A program made the translations under genes and the position numbers. Below, in pieces: positions 38,782 through 48,195 of a stretch of 64,000 nt of DNA. This stretch comes from an uncultured Pseudoclavibacter sp. (GTDB lineage Bacteria > Actinomycetota > Actinomycetes > Actinomycetales > Microbacteriaceae). Positions within the stretch are counted from its first letter, which is position 1, and every line of letters begins with the position of its first letter. The notes beneath the pieces were generated by a model. It was given only the letters and a program-made list of their open reading frames with translations, had not been told where the DNA came from and searched no databases. The stretch is taken from positions 1 to 64,000 of the forward strand of contig CAMIMS010000002.1 of the NCBI GenBank assembly GCA_946221025.1, in the 5' to 3' direction.

Positions 38782-40356
38782 CTACGCCCGCGATCCGCTC
38801 GGGCCCTGTGCGTCCCGGGTGGATTCGTTGAGATCACCAATGTCGTCGGATCCGTCGGCGGCGAGAACGCTACGAAGCGAGGTGTCATCGCCGCTTGTGC
38901 CCTGGCCGACGGTCGGCAGCGTGCCCGTGGTCGCCTGAACCACGGGAACTTGCGCGGCGCTCGAACCGGCCGTGACGGGAATCGAATCCGTCTCGGGCTG
39001 GGGAGCACCGTGGCCGTCGTCGAGCATCGTCTGCTCATCGAACTTGCGCTCACCCGAGAGCACCGCGCGCACCTGCTCCGTGTCGACCTCGCCGACCCAG
39101 GTGCCAATGATGAGCGTGGCCACCGCGTTACCGGTGAAGTTCGTGAGGGCGCGCGCTTCCGACATGAAGCGGTCGATACCAACGATGAAGCCAACGCCGT
39201 CCACGAGGTCGGGGCGGTGCGCCTGCAGACCACCGGCGAGGGTCGCAAGGCCCGCACCCGTCACGCCCGCGGCACCCTTCGAGGCGATGATCATGAAGAT
39301 CAGCAGCGACACCTGCTGCCCGAAATCGAGCGGAGTTCCCATCGCGTTCGCGACGAACAGCGACGCCATCGTGAGGTAAATGGCCGTGCCGTCGAGGTTG
39401 AACGAGTACCCGGTCGGAACGACCACGCCAACGACGGGCTTGGAAACGCCGAGGTGCTCCATCTTCGCGATGAGACGGGGAAGCGCCGCCTCCGAGGAGG
39501 AGGTCGAGAAGATGAGCAGGTACTCCTTGCCGAGGTACTTCATCAACTTGAAGAGGTTCACCTTCGTGGTGACGGCGAGCAAGCCACCGAGCACCACGAC
39601 GATGAACAGGACACAGGTGATGTAGAAGGCCACCATCAGCACGAGCATGCCGCCGACGGCCGCCCATCCGGTGCCACCGACAACCGCCGCAATAGCGCCG
39701 AACGCGCCGATGGGCGCGAGCCACATGATCATCACCAGCACACGGAACACGAGCGCCTGCAGGTGACCGATCAGCTCGAGAATCGGGCGGCCCGAGGGGC
39801 CCATCCGCTGCAGACCGAATCCGACGAGAAGCGCCACGAGAAGGGTTTGCAGAATCTCGCCCGACGTGAGCGAGGAGACGAGCGTCGTCGGGATGATTCC
39901 GAGCAGGAATTCGACCGTGTCGCCGGCTTCGGCGTTGTTGCCCGCGTCGTAGGGCTTCAGGTTGTCAAGCTGCACCGACTCGCCGGGGTGGATGAGGTTA
40001 CCGACCAGCAGGCCAATCACGAGCGCGAAGGTCGAGAGCAGGAGGAAGTAGCCGAGCGCGATACCGCCGACCTTGCCGACGGTCGCGGCCTTCGCGATCG
40101 ACCCGATGCCGAGCACGATCGTGCAGAAGATCACCGGCGCGATCATCATCTTGATGAGCGCGATGAACGCCGTTCCGACCGGCTTCATCGCCTTGCCGAA
40201 CTCGGGGAAGATCAGGCCGACGGCGATTCCCGCGATGACGGCAATGATGACCAGGATGTAGAGAAGGTGGGTTCTGTCTTTCTTCTTCTTCGGCGCACCG
40301 ACAACGGCCCGCGCGACATGATCCGGATTTTGCAGGCTTCCGGGAACTTGGCTCAT
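38782..40356 (-). CDS. Dicarboxylate/amino acid:cation symporter (DAACS family)
   Basis: A 524-residue glutamate/C4-dicarboxylate transporter. Around eight helices plus two re-entrant hairpins are expected; family motifs are IKMMIAPVIFCTIVLGIGS, SSSEAALPRLIAKME (serine-rich hairpin HP1), GVVVPTGYSFNLDGTAIYL (helix 7 and cation site) and GAAGVTGAGLATLA (HP2). It imports glutamate, aspartate or succinate-type anions with Na+ or H+; the exact substrate is not decided. The last 80 residues or so form a long acidic cytoplasmic tail not found in E. coli GltP. ATG 40356 has GGAAA 8 nt upstream. Confidence 0.94.
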   Translation of the reverse strand: MSQVPGSLQNPDHVARAVVGAPKKKKDRTHLLYILVIIAVIAGIAVGLIFPEFGKAMKPVGTAFIALIKMMIAPVIFCTIVLGIGSIAKAATVGKVGGIALGYFLLLSTFALVIGLLVGNLIHPGESVQLDNLKPYDAGNNAEAGDTVEFLLGIIPTTLVSSLTSGEILQTLLVALLVGFGLQRMGPSGRPILELIGHLQALVFRVLVMIMWLAPIGAFGAIAAVVGGTGWAAVGGMLVLMVAFYITCVLFIVVVLGGLLAVTTKVNLFKLMKYLGKEYLLIFSTSSSEAALPRLIAKMEHLGVSKPVVGVVVPTGYSFNLDGTAIYLTMASLFVANAMGTPLDFGQQVSLLIFMIIASKGAAGVTGAGLATLAGGLQAHRPDLVDGVGFIVGIDRFMSEARALTNFTGNAVATLIIGTWVGEVDTEQVRAVLSGERKFDEQTMLDDGHGAPQPETDSIPVTAGSSAAQVPVVQATTGTLPTVGQGTSGDDTSLRSVLAADGSDDIGDLNESTRDAQGPSGSRA

Positions 40357-40523
40357 TGAAGATTTCCGTTCGCTTCGTTGCGTGAGGTGGGGGAGTGAGC
40401 GCGCATGTGCCTGCTGTCACAGCGGTGTGACACGGGCCACGCGAGCTCGTCACGTCACGATGGCGCGGCGATCAGGAAGTCCCCCGGCGAAGATGCTCGA
40501 CCCATCCGAAGAATCCAAAAACC

Positions 40524-40562
40524 ACGTGGCGCCGACAACGATCATCGTTGTCGGCGCCACGT
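40524..40562 (-). terminator. Rho-independent terminator of the DUF3107 operon
   Basis: A perfect 19-bp stem (40524-40542 with 40544-40562; core GTGGCGCCGACAACGAT) around a single base, effectively a tight loop. On the minus strand it is followed by GGTTTTT, so it terminates the small membrane-protein gene ending at 40613 and lies well upstream of the symporter start. It is one of the few hairpins here with a real T tract. Confidence 0.92.
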
Positions 40563-40612
40563 TCGGTGGGCGGTGAAGCTGCGCGCCGGAGAAGCCTCGG
40601 CGCGGCCGTTCG

Positions 40613-40996
40613 TCAGGCCTTAGCCGCCTCTGACTTCTCGGTCTTGGCGTCGCTCGTCTTCGCGCTAGCGGTGGGTTTGGTGCGACCGACGAGGCTCAGA
40701 CGATCGAACAGATCGGCGTCGCCCGCCGTGCGGCTGGGCGCGAGGCCGAACGCGAGCCAAGCGGCAACCGCCGCCGCGGCGATCAGCGTGATCGCCCAGA
40801 TCCACCAGGTTTCGTATGCGAGCCACGCGAATCCCGGAACACCTCCGAGCCAACTGAGCGCCTCCCAGATGACGAGCGCAGTGGCGGCGCTCGATGCGGG
40901 GATCAGTAGCCCACCGACACTCTTGCGATCGGGCGAGACAAATGCCAACAGCAAACCGAGAGCGAAGGCGATGCCTCCAACAATCGCGAGTTCCAT
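40613..40996 (-). CDS. Small three-helix membrane protein of unknown function
   Basis: A 127-residue protein with three predicted membrane helices (IVGGIAFALGLLLAFV; GGLLIPASSAATALVIWEAL; WWIWAITLIAAAAVAAWLAFG) and a 35-residue Lys/Ser/Ala-rich cytoplasmic tail ending KTEKSEAAKA. The gene starts 15 nt after the DUF3107 gene on the same strand and is followed by a strong T-tract terminator, so the two form a bicistronic unit. No family function is known to me. Confidence 0.8.
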   Translation of the reverse strand: MELAIVGGIAFALGLLLAFVSPDRKSVGGLLIPASSAATALVIWEALSWLGGVPGFAWLAYETWWIWAITLIAAAAVAAWLAFGLAPSRTAGDADLFDRLSLVGRTKPTASAKTSDAKTEKSEAAKA

Positions 40997-41011
40997 ATTC
41001 GCTTGCCCGCG

Positions 41012-41236
41012 CTAGGCGATGAACCCGACCTGGCGGGTCTGGTCGCTGCCGATCTCCACGTAGAGCACGCGGTCCGCGCGAACCAGGTAGACGCGGTCAC
41101 GAGAATCCTGGAGGCGAATCACGCCACTTCCCTCGGTGAGGGCGTCGCTGATCTGCGCCTCAATCTCGCTCGCCGACTGCGACGTCTCAAACTGCAGTTC
41201 ACGGGGTGCCTGCTGGAGACCGATGCGAAGTTCCAC
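41012..41236 (-). CDS. DUF3107 family protein
   Basis: A 74-residue protein (MELRIGLQQAPRELQFETSQ) of the DUF3107 family, an actinobacterial beta-rich small protein that I recall lying near the AdnAB/UvrD2 region in mycobacteria as well. GTG 41236 is chosen for GAGGAAAGG 6-7 nt upstream and because it gives the usual family N-terminus; the longer frame lacks coding character. It is divergent from adnA, with 129 bp between the two starts. The function is unknown. Confidence 0.88.
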   Translation of the reverse strand: MELRIGLQQAPRELQFETSQSASEIEAQISDALTEGSGVIRLQDSRDRVYLVRADRVLYVEIGSDQTRQVGFIA

Positions 41237-41352
41237 GTCGTGCCTTTCCTCGTTCGGCGCGCAGGTTTGACCAACAGCGGGTGTCGGGTGCGCGCCCGGG
41301 CCAGCCATTAAGGGTACTCGGCGCGCGAACTCAGAATGTCGGTGGTCGCGGA

Positions 41353-41358
41353 TACGGT
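41353..41358 (+). promoter_or_regulatory. adnA: Leaderless -10 box (TACGGT) of adnA
   Basis: TACGGT ends 7 nt before ATG 41366 and lies downstream of the alternative ATG at 41336, so it favours the shorter protein. Confidence 0.55.
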
Positions 41359-41365
41359 TTCGAAT

Positions 41366-44300
41366 ATGACCAGAAACCCGGCTGCATCACCGTCGATCAC
41401 GCTCGACTCGTCTCAGCGCGCCGTGCTCGAGGCGGTGCGTGCGGGCCGGTCGCTTGCCGTGATTGGCGCACCCGGGACTGGCAAAAGTACGGCGCTCATC
41501 GAATCGGTGACGGCGCTGATCAACGACGGCGTCCACCCCGATGAGGTGCTCGTGCTCGGGAGCGACCGTCGGGCAAGCGCCCGGTTACGAGATGCGCTCG
41601 CGCAGCGTCTGCGCATGACGGGCACCGGAACCCTCGGCCGCTCGGTGCTCTCGGTCGCATTCGAACTCGTGCGTCACGATCGCGCCGCGCGCGGGCTCGA
41701 TGAGCCGCGACTGATCACCGGCGCCGATGAAGATTCGGCGCTCGCTGAGGTCCTCGAAGAAGAGGCCGCCGCCGGCGCCGTTGGCTGGCCGGATCCCATC
41801 GGCCCCGATGTGCTGCGCCTGAGGGGATTTCGCGCTGAGGCGCGCGACATGCTGGCGCTTCTTGCCGAGCACGATCTCGAACCGGAAGATCTCGCGCTGC
41901 TCGAGCGGCACGAGCCCCTGTGGGGTTCTGTCGCGAAACTGGCCGAGGCATACCGGGAAGCGCAAAGCTGGAGGAGCGAATCGGCCTTCTCGGCTCCCGA
42001 ACTCGCGAATGAAGCGGTCAGCGTCCTCGCCGAGCGCATCGGCGCTCCCAAGCCGAATGCGGTGTTCGGGCGGGTTCGGTTCGTGCTCGCCGATGATGCG
42101 CAGGAGCTGCCGGAATCATCCAGGCGGCTGATCGAAGCATTCGAAACTGTCGGCGCGAACGTCGTCACTTTCGGTGACCCGGATGTTGCGACCGGCGGTT
42201 TTCACGGAGCGCGCGCCGAGCACGCGACATCGTGGCGTCAGCCGGGGCTGGCTCGCCCCGATCGCGTTGTGCTCGAAACCGTGCATCGCCACGGCAGTGA
42301 GATTCGGGATGCGATCGACGGTGTCGTTCAACGAATCGGCGTCTCATCAGGGGTCGCTGAGCACCGAATGGCGCGTGCTGCGCAACCGCTCCCGCCGCGC
42401 GGTGGAGAGGATTCGCCCATCGGCTTGGGTTGGCAGTCGCCTCAGCCCGTCACCGCGACGATCGCCGAGCACGCCGTCGCCGAATCTGAGCGCATTGCCG
42501 CGTACCTGCGGGAACTGCATTTGGGTGCGGGCATCGCGTACGCCGAGATGAGTGTTGTCGCCAGGAGCGCAGCCGCACTGGCCCCCTTGGCGAGGCTCTT
42601 AGCGCGGCACGACATACCGACGACTCGCACGCTCGCGCCCGACGCGATCGACGAACCCGCTGTCGTCGCGCTCGTCGATCTCACCGACATCGCATCGGGG
42701 GTGCGGGCGCTCACGCCCGAAGCGATCTTCTCGCTCGCCACGAGCCCGCTGGGAGGAGTGACCGAATCCGAGATGCGCGCCGTTCGCCGGGCGCTGCGGC
42801 TCGCCGAGCGACAAACCGGAAGTGTTCGCCCGACTTCCGAACTGCTGCTTGAAGCAATACGCGCTCGAGCCGCACTCATTGACCTCGACGCGGGCGAGCG
42901 GGAACCGGTAGGCCGTCCCGATCCGCTCTGGTCGCTGGAGCGCGCGGCGGCGCCCGCGGTTCGATCGGGCGTCGCGGCGCTTGCGCGAATCGCCCGTGCG
43001 ATGCGCGCCGCGAACGAGTCGGCAGCGCAGTCTGGCGCCGCCGATGAAGTCCTATTCGCGGCGTGGGATGCACTCGGTGTTGCCGAACCCTGGCGGCGCG
43101 AAGCGCTTGGGCACGGGGCGGTCGCCGATCGGGCGAACGATCGCCTCGACGCGATCGTCGCGCTCTTCGACTCGGCGAAACGGTTCGTTGAACGCACACC
43201 CGACGCGCCTGTCGGGGTGTTCCTCACCGAGTGGTCGTCTCGGCGGGTGATGGCCGACTCGCTCGCGAAACGCATCGATGAGGCGGGTGTGGTTCTCACC
43301 ACACCGGCGGGTCTCATCGGGCGGGAGTTCGAAGCGGTCGTCGTCTCCGGCCTGAACGAGGGCGCGTGGCCGAACCTGCGCCTGCGCGATCCGCTGCTGC
43401 GCGCGGGGCGGCTCAGCGATGCACTGCGCGCGAACGGTGAGCCGGTGGCACGCTCCGTGGCCGACCGGCGCACCGAGGTCCTTCACGATGAGCTTCGGTT
43501 GCTCGCGAAAACGCTCGGTTCGGCCAAACGCTTCGTGCTTCTGGCTGCGGTGCGTTCCGAAGAGAGCGAACCGAGTCCCGTGATCGACTGGCCCAGTCCC
43601 CCCGATTGGCGGGGCTCGGTGCTCGATGGCGCGAGCGACCTGAGATCGCTAACGGCGATGCTTCGGCGAGACGCGCAGGCTGGCACCGGTTCGGGTCACG
43701 AGCACGAACAGCGTCGAGCAGTAGCCCGATCGGCTCTTGGCCAACTGGCATCCGCGAATGTGCCGGGCGCAGCGCCCGAGAGCTGGCTCAGCCTCACCGA
43801 ACGCACGACCGAAGCGCCAATCACCGCCGGCCCAGACAGCGTTGAAACGACAGTGATTCGGCTTTCCCCATCCGGGGTGGATGCGTTCGAAACGTGCCCC
43901 GTTGATTGGTTCGTCAGCCGGCACGGCGGCTCGCCGCTCACGTCGAATATGGGGCTCGGCGTGCTCGTGCACGCTGCCGGCGAACGCGACTTCGCATCCC
44001 TCGATGAACGGTTCGAGTTCGTGCGCTCGCAGCTGTGGCAGATCAGCCCAGCATCGGAATTCGAGCGCGATGCGCTCACGAAAAAGGCCCGTCACCTCGT
44101 TGAGAACCTGAGCGAGTACCTGCATCGGCAGGCGATCGCGGACGTGACGGTGCTTGGCGTCGAGCGACCGTTCCTGCTCGAGATCGACGGCGCGTCGTAC
44201 CTGTCGCTCCCGGTAACCGTGCGGGTGAGCGGAACAATCGACCGGATTGAACAGCTTGCGGGGTCGGGCGCAATCCGAATCGTCGACTTCAAAACGGGCA

Positions 44301-44845
44301 AGAACAAGCAGTCCGCCGCCGATGTCGCGATCAATCCGCAGCTGGGCACCTATCGCCTCGCGATCGCGGAGGGGGTTGTGGGCGAGGCTCGGGGAGCCGA
44401 ATCTGTCGACCCGGGTGACGACGGCACTGGCCAACCGGGTCTGCCGCCAAGCATCGATCCGGGCGGGCCGATCCCGGCCGATCCACCGGTGGACGCAGCG
44501 GTGCTCGTCTACCTCGGCACCCCCGAACCGGCCGAAGTGCAGCAGACCGTGCCGGCGAACCCCGCGAACAGGGATGCGCTTGATGAGCTCAACGAGGACG
44601 GTGCCTGGATGCGTGGTGTGCGTGAGCGGCTCGTTCGCGTCGCACACGGCATGGCAGGCATTGACATCGAGTCGCTCGACGCCGAAATCGGGCAGGCACG
44701 TGACCCGTTCGTGCCGCCGAACGCTGCAGTGGACGGTGCGCTACAGCGGCGAGTGTTCCGGTTTCATCCCGAACAGCACTGCGACGCGTTCGGCGCCGCC
44801 GACAAGCTTTGCGCGATTCACCGCATCCCGGAGGTGACCGAGTAA
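41366..44845 (+). CDS. adnA: AdnA-like helicase-nuclease subunit
   Basis: A 1159-residue protein with an N-terminal UvrD-like SF1 motor and a C-terminal RecB-type PD-(D/E)xK nuclease. Walker A is IGAPGTGKST (K40). Motif II reads ADDAQ (D243, D244), with Asp where active motors have Glu (DExQ). The nuclease motif is VDFKTGK (D974, K976) after GTIDRIEQL. In mycobacteria AdnAB resects double-strand breaks, and AdnB is the main motor; the weakened motif II here agrees with that. The start is fixed by TACGGT 7 nt upstream of ATG 41366. The adnB start overlaps its stop (TAATG), ensuring 1:1 synthesis. Confidence 0.92.
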   Translation: MTRNPAASPSITLDSSQRAVLEAVRAGRSLAVIGAPGTGKSTALIESVTALINDGVHPDEVLVLGSDRRASARLRDALAQRLRMTGTGTLGRSVLSVAFELVRHDRAARGLDEPRLITGADEDSALAEVLEEEAAAGAVGWPDPIGPDVLRLRGFRAEARDMLALLAEHDLEPEDLALLERHEPLWGSVAKLAEAYREAQSWRSESAFSAPELANEAVSVLAERIGAPKPNAVFGRVRFVLADDAQELPESSRRLIEAFETVGANVVTFGDPDVATGGFHGARAEHATSWRQPGLARPDRVVLETVHRHGSEIRDAIDGVVQRIGVSSGVAEHRMARAAQPLPPRGGEDSPIGLGWQSPQPVTATIAEHAVAESERIAAYLRELHLGAGIAYAEMSVVARSAAALAPLARLLARHDIPTTRTLAPDAIDEPAVVALVDLTDIASGVRALTPEAIFSLATSPLGGVTESEMRAVRRALRLAERQTGSVRPTSELLLEAIRARAALIDLDAGEREPVGRPDPLWSLERAAAPAVRSGVAALARIARAMRAANESAAQSGAADEVLFAAWDALGVAEPWRREALGHGAVADRANDRLDAIVALFDSAKRFVERTPDAPVGVFLTEWSSRRVMADSLAKRIDEAGVVLTTPAGLIGREFEAVVVSGLNEGAWPNLRLRDPLLRAGRLSDALRANGEPVARSVADRRTEVLHDELRLLAKTLGSAKRFVLLAAVRSEESEPSPVIDWPSPPDWRGSVLDGASDLRSLTAMLRRDAQAGTGSGHEHEQRRAVARSALGQLASANVPGAAPESWLSLTERTTEAPITAGPDSVETTVIRLSPSGVDAFETCPVDWFVSRHGGSPLTSNMGLGVLVHAAGERDFASLDERFEFVRSQLWQISPASEFERDALTKKARHLVENLSEYLHRQAIADVTVLGVERPFLLEIDGASYLSLPVTVRVSGTIDRIEQLAGSGAIRIVDFKTGKNKQSAADVAINPQLGTYRLAIAEGVVGEARGAESVDPGDDGTGQPGLPPSIDPGGPIPADPPVDAAVLVYLGTPEPAEVQQTVPANPANRDALDELNEDGAWMRGVRERLVRVAHGMAGIDIESLDAEIGQARDPFVPPNAAVDGALQRRVFRFHPEQHCDAFGAADKLCAIHRIPEVTE

Positions 44846-47800
44846 TGACGCACGACACGCAGCCAATCCCGCGCCGCGACATCACGCACGACGACATCGC
44901 CCGCGCACTGGCCGCCCCGAGCGGAAAGGCGCCGTCCCTCCCGACCGACGAGCAATTGCGCGTGCTCGATGCGCCCTTCGCCCCGACGCTGGTCATGGCC
45001 GGCGCGGGGTCTGGGAAAACGCACACGATGACCGGCCGCATCCTCTCGCTCATCGTGCGCGAGGGGCAAGAACCAGCGAGCATTCTCGGACTGACCTTCA
45101 CGCGGAAAGCGGCCGGAGAGTTGCGGGCGCGGGTGCGTTCGGGCATCGCGAGCGTTCGGCGTGCGGGTCTTCTCGATGAGGGCACGCTCGAGATGCCCGA
45201 AATCACCACCTACAACTCCTACGCGAACGCCGTCTACCGAGACAACGCGCTCGTGATCGGCGTCGAGCCCGATGCGACCCTGCTCGATGAAGCGAGCGCC
45301 TGGATGCTCATGCGCTCCATCATTCGCGACTCCACCGACGACCGCCTGCTCGATATGGATCTCGGCCTCGCCTCGCTCACCCAGCGGGCGCTCGACCTCG
45401 CACGTGCCGCGCGGGAGAACGATGTGTCCGCGGATGACATCACCGCGTACGCGCACGCAATGCGCGATCACCTGCTGTCGCTGCCGAGCGAGCGCGCGAG
45501 AAAATCCGGCGAACCGCTGAAGATCGTTCGCGATACCGCGGCGACGATCAGCGAACTGGAGCCTCTCGCGGAACTCGCCCGGGCGTACGAGCGCGCAAAG
45601 CGCGAACGCGGGTTCCTCGAGTTCTCCGACCAGGTGCAGGGCGCGGCGGAGATCTGCCAGTCCAGTCCCGGTGTTGCTGACGAGCTGCGGGAACGCGCCC
45701 GGCACGTGATTCTCGACGAGTACCAGGACACATCCGTCGGACAGGTTCGCTTCTTGAGCGCTCTGTTCCACGACCAGAGCGTCATGGCCGTCGGTGACCC
45801 CAAACAGGCGATCTACGGCTGGCGCGGCGCGAGTAGCGGCACGATGGAGCGCTTTCACGACGATTTCTCCCGTGCGCCCGGCACCGCCCGAGCCGTTCTC
45901 ACCCTCTCAACCAGTTGGCGAAATGACGCCCGCATCCTGGATGCGGCCAATGCCATTGCGGCAAAGCTCCCCGGCGCCGACGACATCCCCGAACTCCGAG
46001 CCCGCGATGGAGCCGGAACCGGTGAAATCACGCTCATTGGCGCGGCAACCGAAGCGGAGGAAGCTGTGCTCGCGGCACGCTCCTGCGCAGAACTGCTTGA
46101 TGCGGGCCGTGCGGGCGGTACGACACCGCCGACGATCGCGATGCTGTTCCGACGCCGCGCACCCATGGCGACATTTGCGAGAGCCCTCAGTGACGCCGGA
46201 GTGCCTCACCACGTTGTCGGACTTGGGGGAGTGATCACCTCGCCCGAGGTCACCGATCTCATGGCGTTTCTGCGCGTCGCGTTCGATCCGGATTCCGGAA
46301 ACTGGCTCATCCGACTCCTACTCGGCCCGCACGTGGGCCTCGGGCCCGCCGATATCCAGCAGTTGCACGCCGTGTCCAGGCGCCTCGCCCACCTCGACCA
46401 CGACCTGAATCCCACCGAGCGACACGATGCGGGCGAAGAGGCGATCGATCTGGGTGCCGATAGCGTGACGCTCCTTGAAGCCGTCGAGGCAATGAGCTCC
46501 CCCCGGGTAGCCGCGAAGATCCGGCATGGGATGAGCGACGATGCCGTGAATCGTCTGGCCTCGTTCTCTCGACTCATCGCCGGGATTCGCTCGCTTCACC
46601 ATCTGCCGGTCACAACGATTGTCGAAGAGACGATTCGCCTCACGCGACTCGACATTGAAACGGTCGCGAATCCCGGCAACACCGCCGGTAGGCGCAACCT
46701 CGACGCGTTCTCCGACGCCATCGCGAGCATGCCCGCACTGCAGCGAAGCGTTGGTATCGCCGAGGCGCTGGACTGGCTCGAAGCGCAACGCGACCGCGAC
46801 GACATCGCAATCACGCCGCCCGAGCCGGAACCCGGCACAGTGCAGCTGATCACCATGCACGGCGCGAAGGGTCTCGAATGGGACCGCGTGATCATTCCCC
46901 GCAGTGTCGAGAAGGAATTCCCGCAGGCATCGCGCTCGAGCACGGGGTGGCTCTCGCGCGGCGTTCTGCCGTATGAGCTTCGCGCGGATGGGGATGCGTT
47001 GCCGGTGCTCGATTGGCGAGGCGCCACGACCCAGCAAGAACTCGACCGAGCGGTCAAGGCCTTCAAAGCCGATGTGACCGCGCACCAGCAGCTCGAAGAG
47101 AGGCGGCTCGCGTACGTTGCGATGACGCGCGCCAGGAAATCGCTCATCCTCACCGCCGCCCCCTGGAGCACCGGCCGGGTAACGCCTCGCGACTGGTCGG
47201 CATTCATCCAGGAGCTGGTCGAGGCGGGTGTGCTCGATCAGACGCAGGTTCCGGTTCTCGACCTCGACGATCGCGATGGCGCCGCTGACATCGACCATCC
47301 GGTGTGGCCGCGGCCCTTCGCGTCAGCTGAGTCGATCGAGCACGCGCGCGAGGCGGCGCACGCTGTCGAAATCGCACGCGGCACCACCCTCGCAATCTCG
47401 TCAGCCGCCGCATCTGCGTCGAGCAGCGCGGACACATCTGCGCTTGCCCCCGCGGGCGACGACGGGCCAGAGGGTCAGTGGGCTGCGGCGATCGACCTGT
47501 TGCTCCGGGAGCGAGCCGAACGCTCCGCGCCACCGGCTCCGCGGCTGCCCGAGCGAATCCCCGCGAGCCGGTTCCACGAGATCATCCGCTCGCCCGGCGA
47601 CGTCGTCGCGCAACTACGGCGTCCGATGCCGACGAAACCGCATCGGCAAACCCGGCTCGGCACCATGTTCCACGCCTGGGTGCAGGCCCGATACGAAGCC
47701 CCCGCCGGTATCAGCCACCTGTTCGACGACGAGGTGCTCGAACTCGGCGATGACGAACTCGCCCTGCTCGGTCTCGAAGAGGCGACGCAGGCCGACCAGG

Positions 47801-48195
47801 TCCGTCTGCGCGACCTGCAGGAACGCTTCCTTGGCACCGCCTGGGCGAGCAAGCGTCCCATCGCCGTCGAACAGAGCATCGAGGTGCCGCTCGGCGAGCA
47901 AACCGTGCTCTGCAAGATCGACGCGGTCTTCGACGACGGCGATGGCAAAGTTCGCGTGGTGGATTGGAAGACCGGTAAAAAGCCCGAAGACGAGACATCA
48001 GTCTGGGAGCGACAACTCCAGCTCGCGCTGTACACCCTCGCGTGGTCGAAGCATTCGGGGGTGCCGATTGACCGCATCCGCGCGACGCTCGTGTACATCG
48101 CGACGGGGGATGAGGTCACCTTCGACTCGGTTGAATCTGAAGAGCGACTGGCGCACCTACTCGAAGAAGCCCAGCGCAGCCTCACCGAGGGGTGA
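44845..48195 (+). CDS. adnB: AdnB-like helicase-nuclease subunit
   Basis: A 1116-residue UvrD/RecB-like protein. Motor motifs are intact: Walker A AGAGSGKT (K58), motif Ia GLTFTRKAAGEL, motif II DEYQD (D291, E292), motif III GDPKQAIYGWRGA and motif VI VAMTRARKSLIL. The C-terminal nuclease has TRLGTMFHAWVQARYEA, the Asp of CKIDAVFDDGDG and DWKTGKK (D1040, K1042). It pairs with AdnA to unwind and degrade broken DNA ends before recombination, the actinobacterial counterpart of RecBCD/AddAB. ATG 44845 overlaps the adnA stop, with GGAGGTGA about 10 nt upstream. Its end overlaps the opposing pseudokinase gene by 14 bp. Confidence 0.94.
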   Translation: MTHDTQPIPRRDITHDDIARALAAPSGKAPSLPTDEQLRVLDAPFAPTLVMAGAGSGKTHTMTGRILSLIVREGQEPASILGLTFTRKAAGELRARVRSGIASVRRAGLLDEGTLEMPEITTYNSYANAVYRDNALVIGVEPDATLLDEASAWMLMRSIIRDSTDDRLLDMDLGLASLTQRALDLARAARENDVSADDITAYAHAMRDHLLSLPSERARKSGEPLKIVRDTAATISELEPLAELARAYERAKRERGFLEFSDQVQGAAEICQSSPGVADELRERARHVILDEYQDTSVGQVRFLSALFHDQSVMAVGDPKQAIYGWRGASSGTMERFHDDFSRAPGTARAVLTLSTSWRNDARILDAANAIAAKLPGADDIPELRARDGAGTGEITLIGAATEAEEAVLAARSCAELLDAGRAGGTTPPTIAMLFRRRAPMATFARALSDAGVPHHVVGLGGVITSPEVTDLMAFLRVAFDPDSGNWLIRLLLGPHVGLGPADIQQLHAVSRRLAHLDHDLNPTERHDAGEEAIDLGADSVTLLEAVEAMSSPRVAAKIRHGMSDDAVNRLASFSRLIAGIRSLHHLPVTTIVEETIRLTRLDIETVANPGNTAGRRNLDAFSDAIASMPALQRSVGIAEALDWLEAQRDRDDIAITPPEPEPGTVQLITMHGAKGLEWDRVIIPRSVEKEFPQASRSSTGWLSRGVLPYELRADGDALPVLDWRGATTQQELDRAVKAFKADVTAHQQLEERRLAYVAMTRARKSLILTAAPWSTGRVTPRDWSAFIQELVEAGVLDQTQVPVLDLDDRDGAADIDHPVWPRPFASAESIEHAREAAHAVEIARGTTLAISSAAASASSSADTSALAPAGDDGPEGQWAAAIDLLLRERAERSAPPAPRLPERIPASRFHEIIRSPGDVVAQLRRPMPTKPHRQTRLGTMFHAWVQARYEAPAGISHLFDDEVLELGDDELALLGLEEATQADQVRLRDLQERFLGTAWASKRPIAVEQSIEVPLGEQTVLCKIDAVFDDGDGKVRVVDWKTGKKPEDETSVWERQLQLALYTLAWSKHSGVPIDRIRATLVYIATGDEVTFDSVESEERLAHLLEEAQRSLTEG

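Noticed and set aside
38716..40359. Plus-strand 547-codon open frame opposite the dicarboxylate symporter
   Set aside because: Extremely charged shadow sequence with no hydrophobic core; the minus strand has all symporter motifs.
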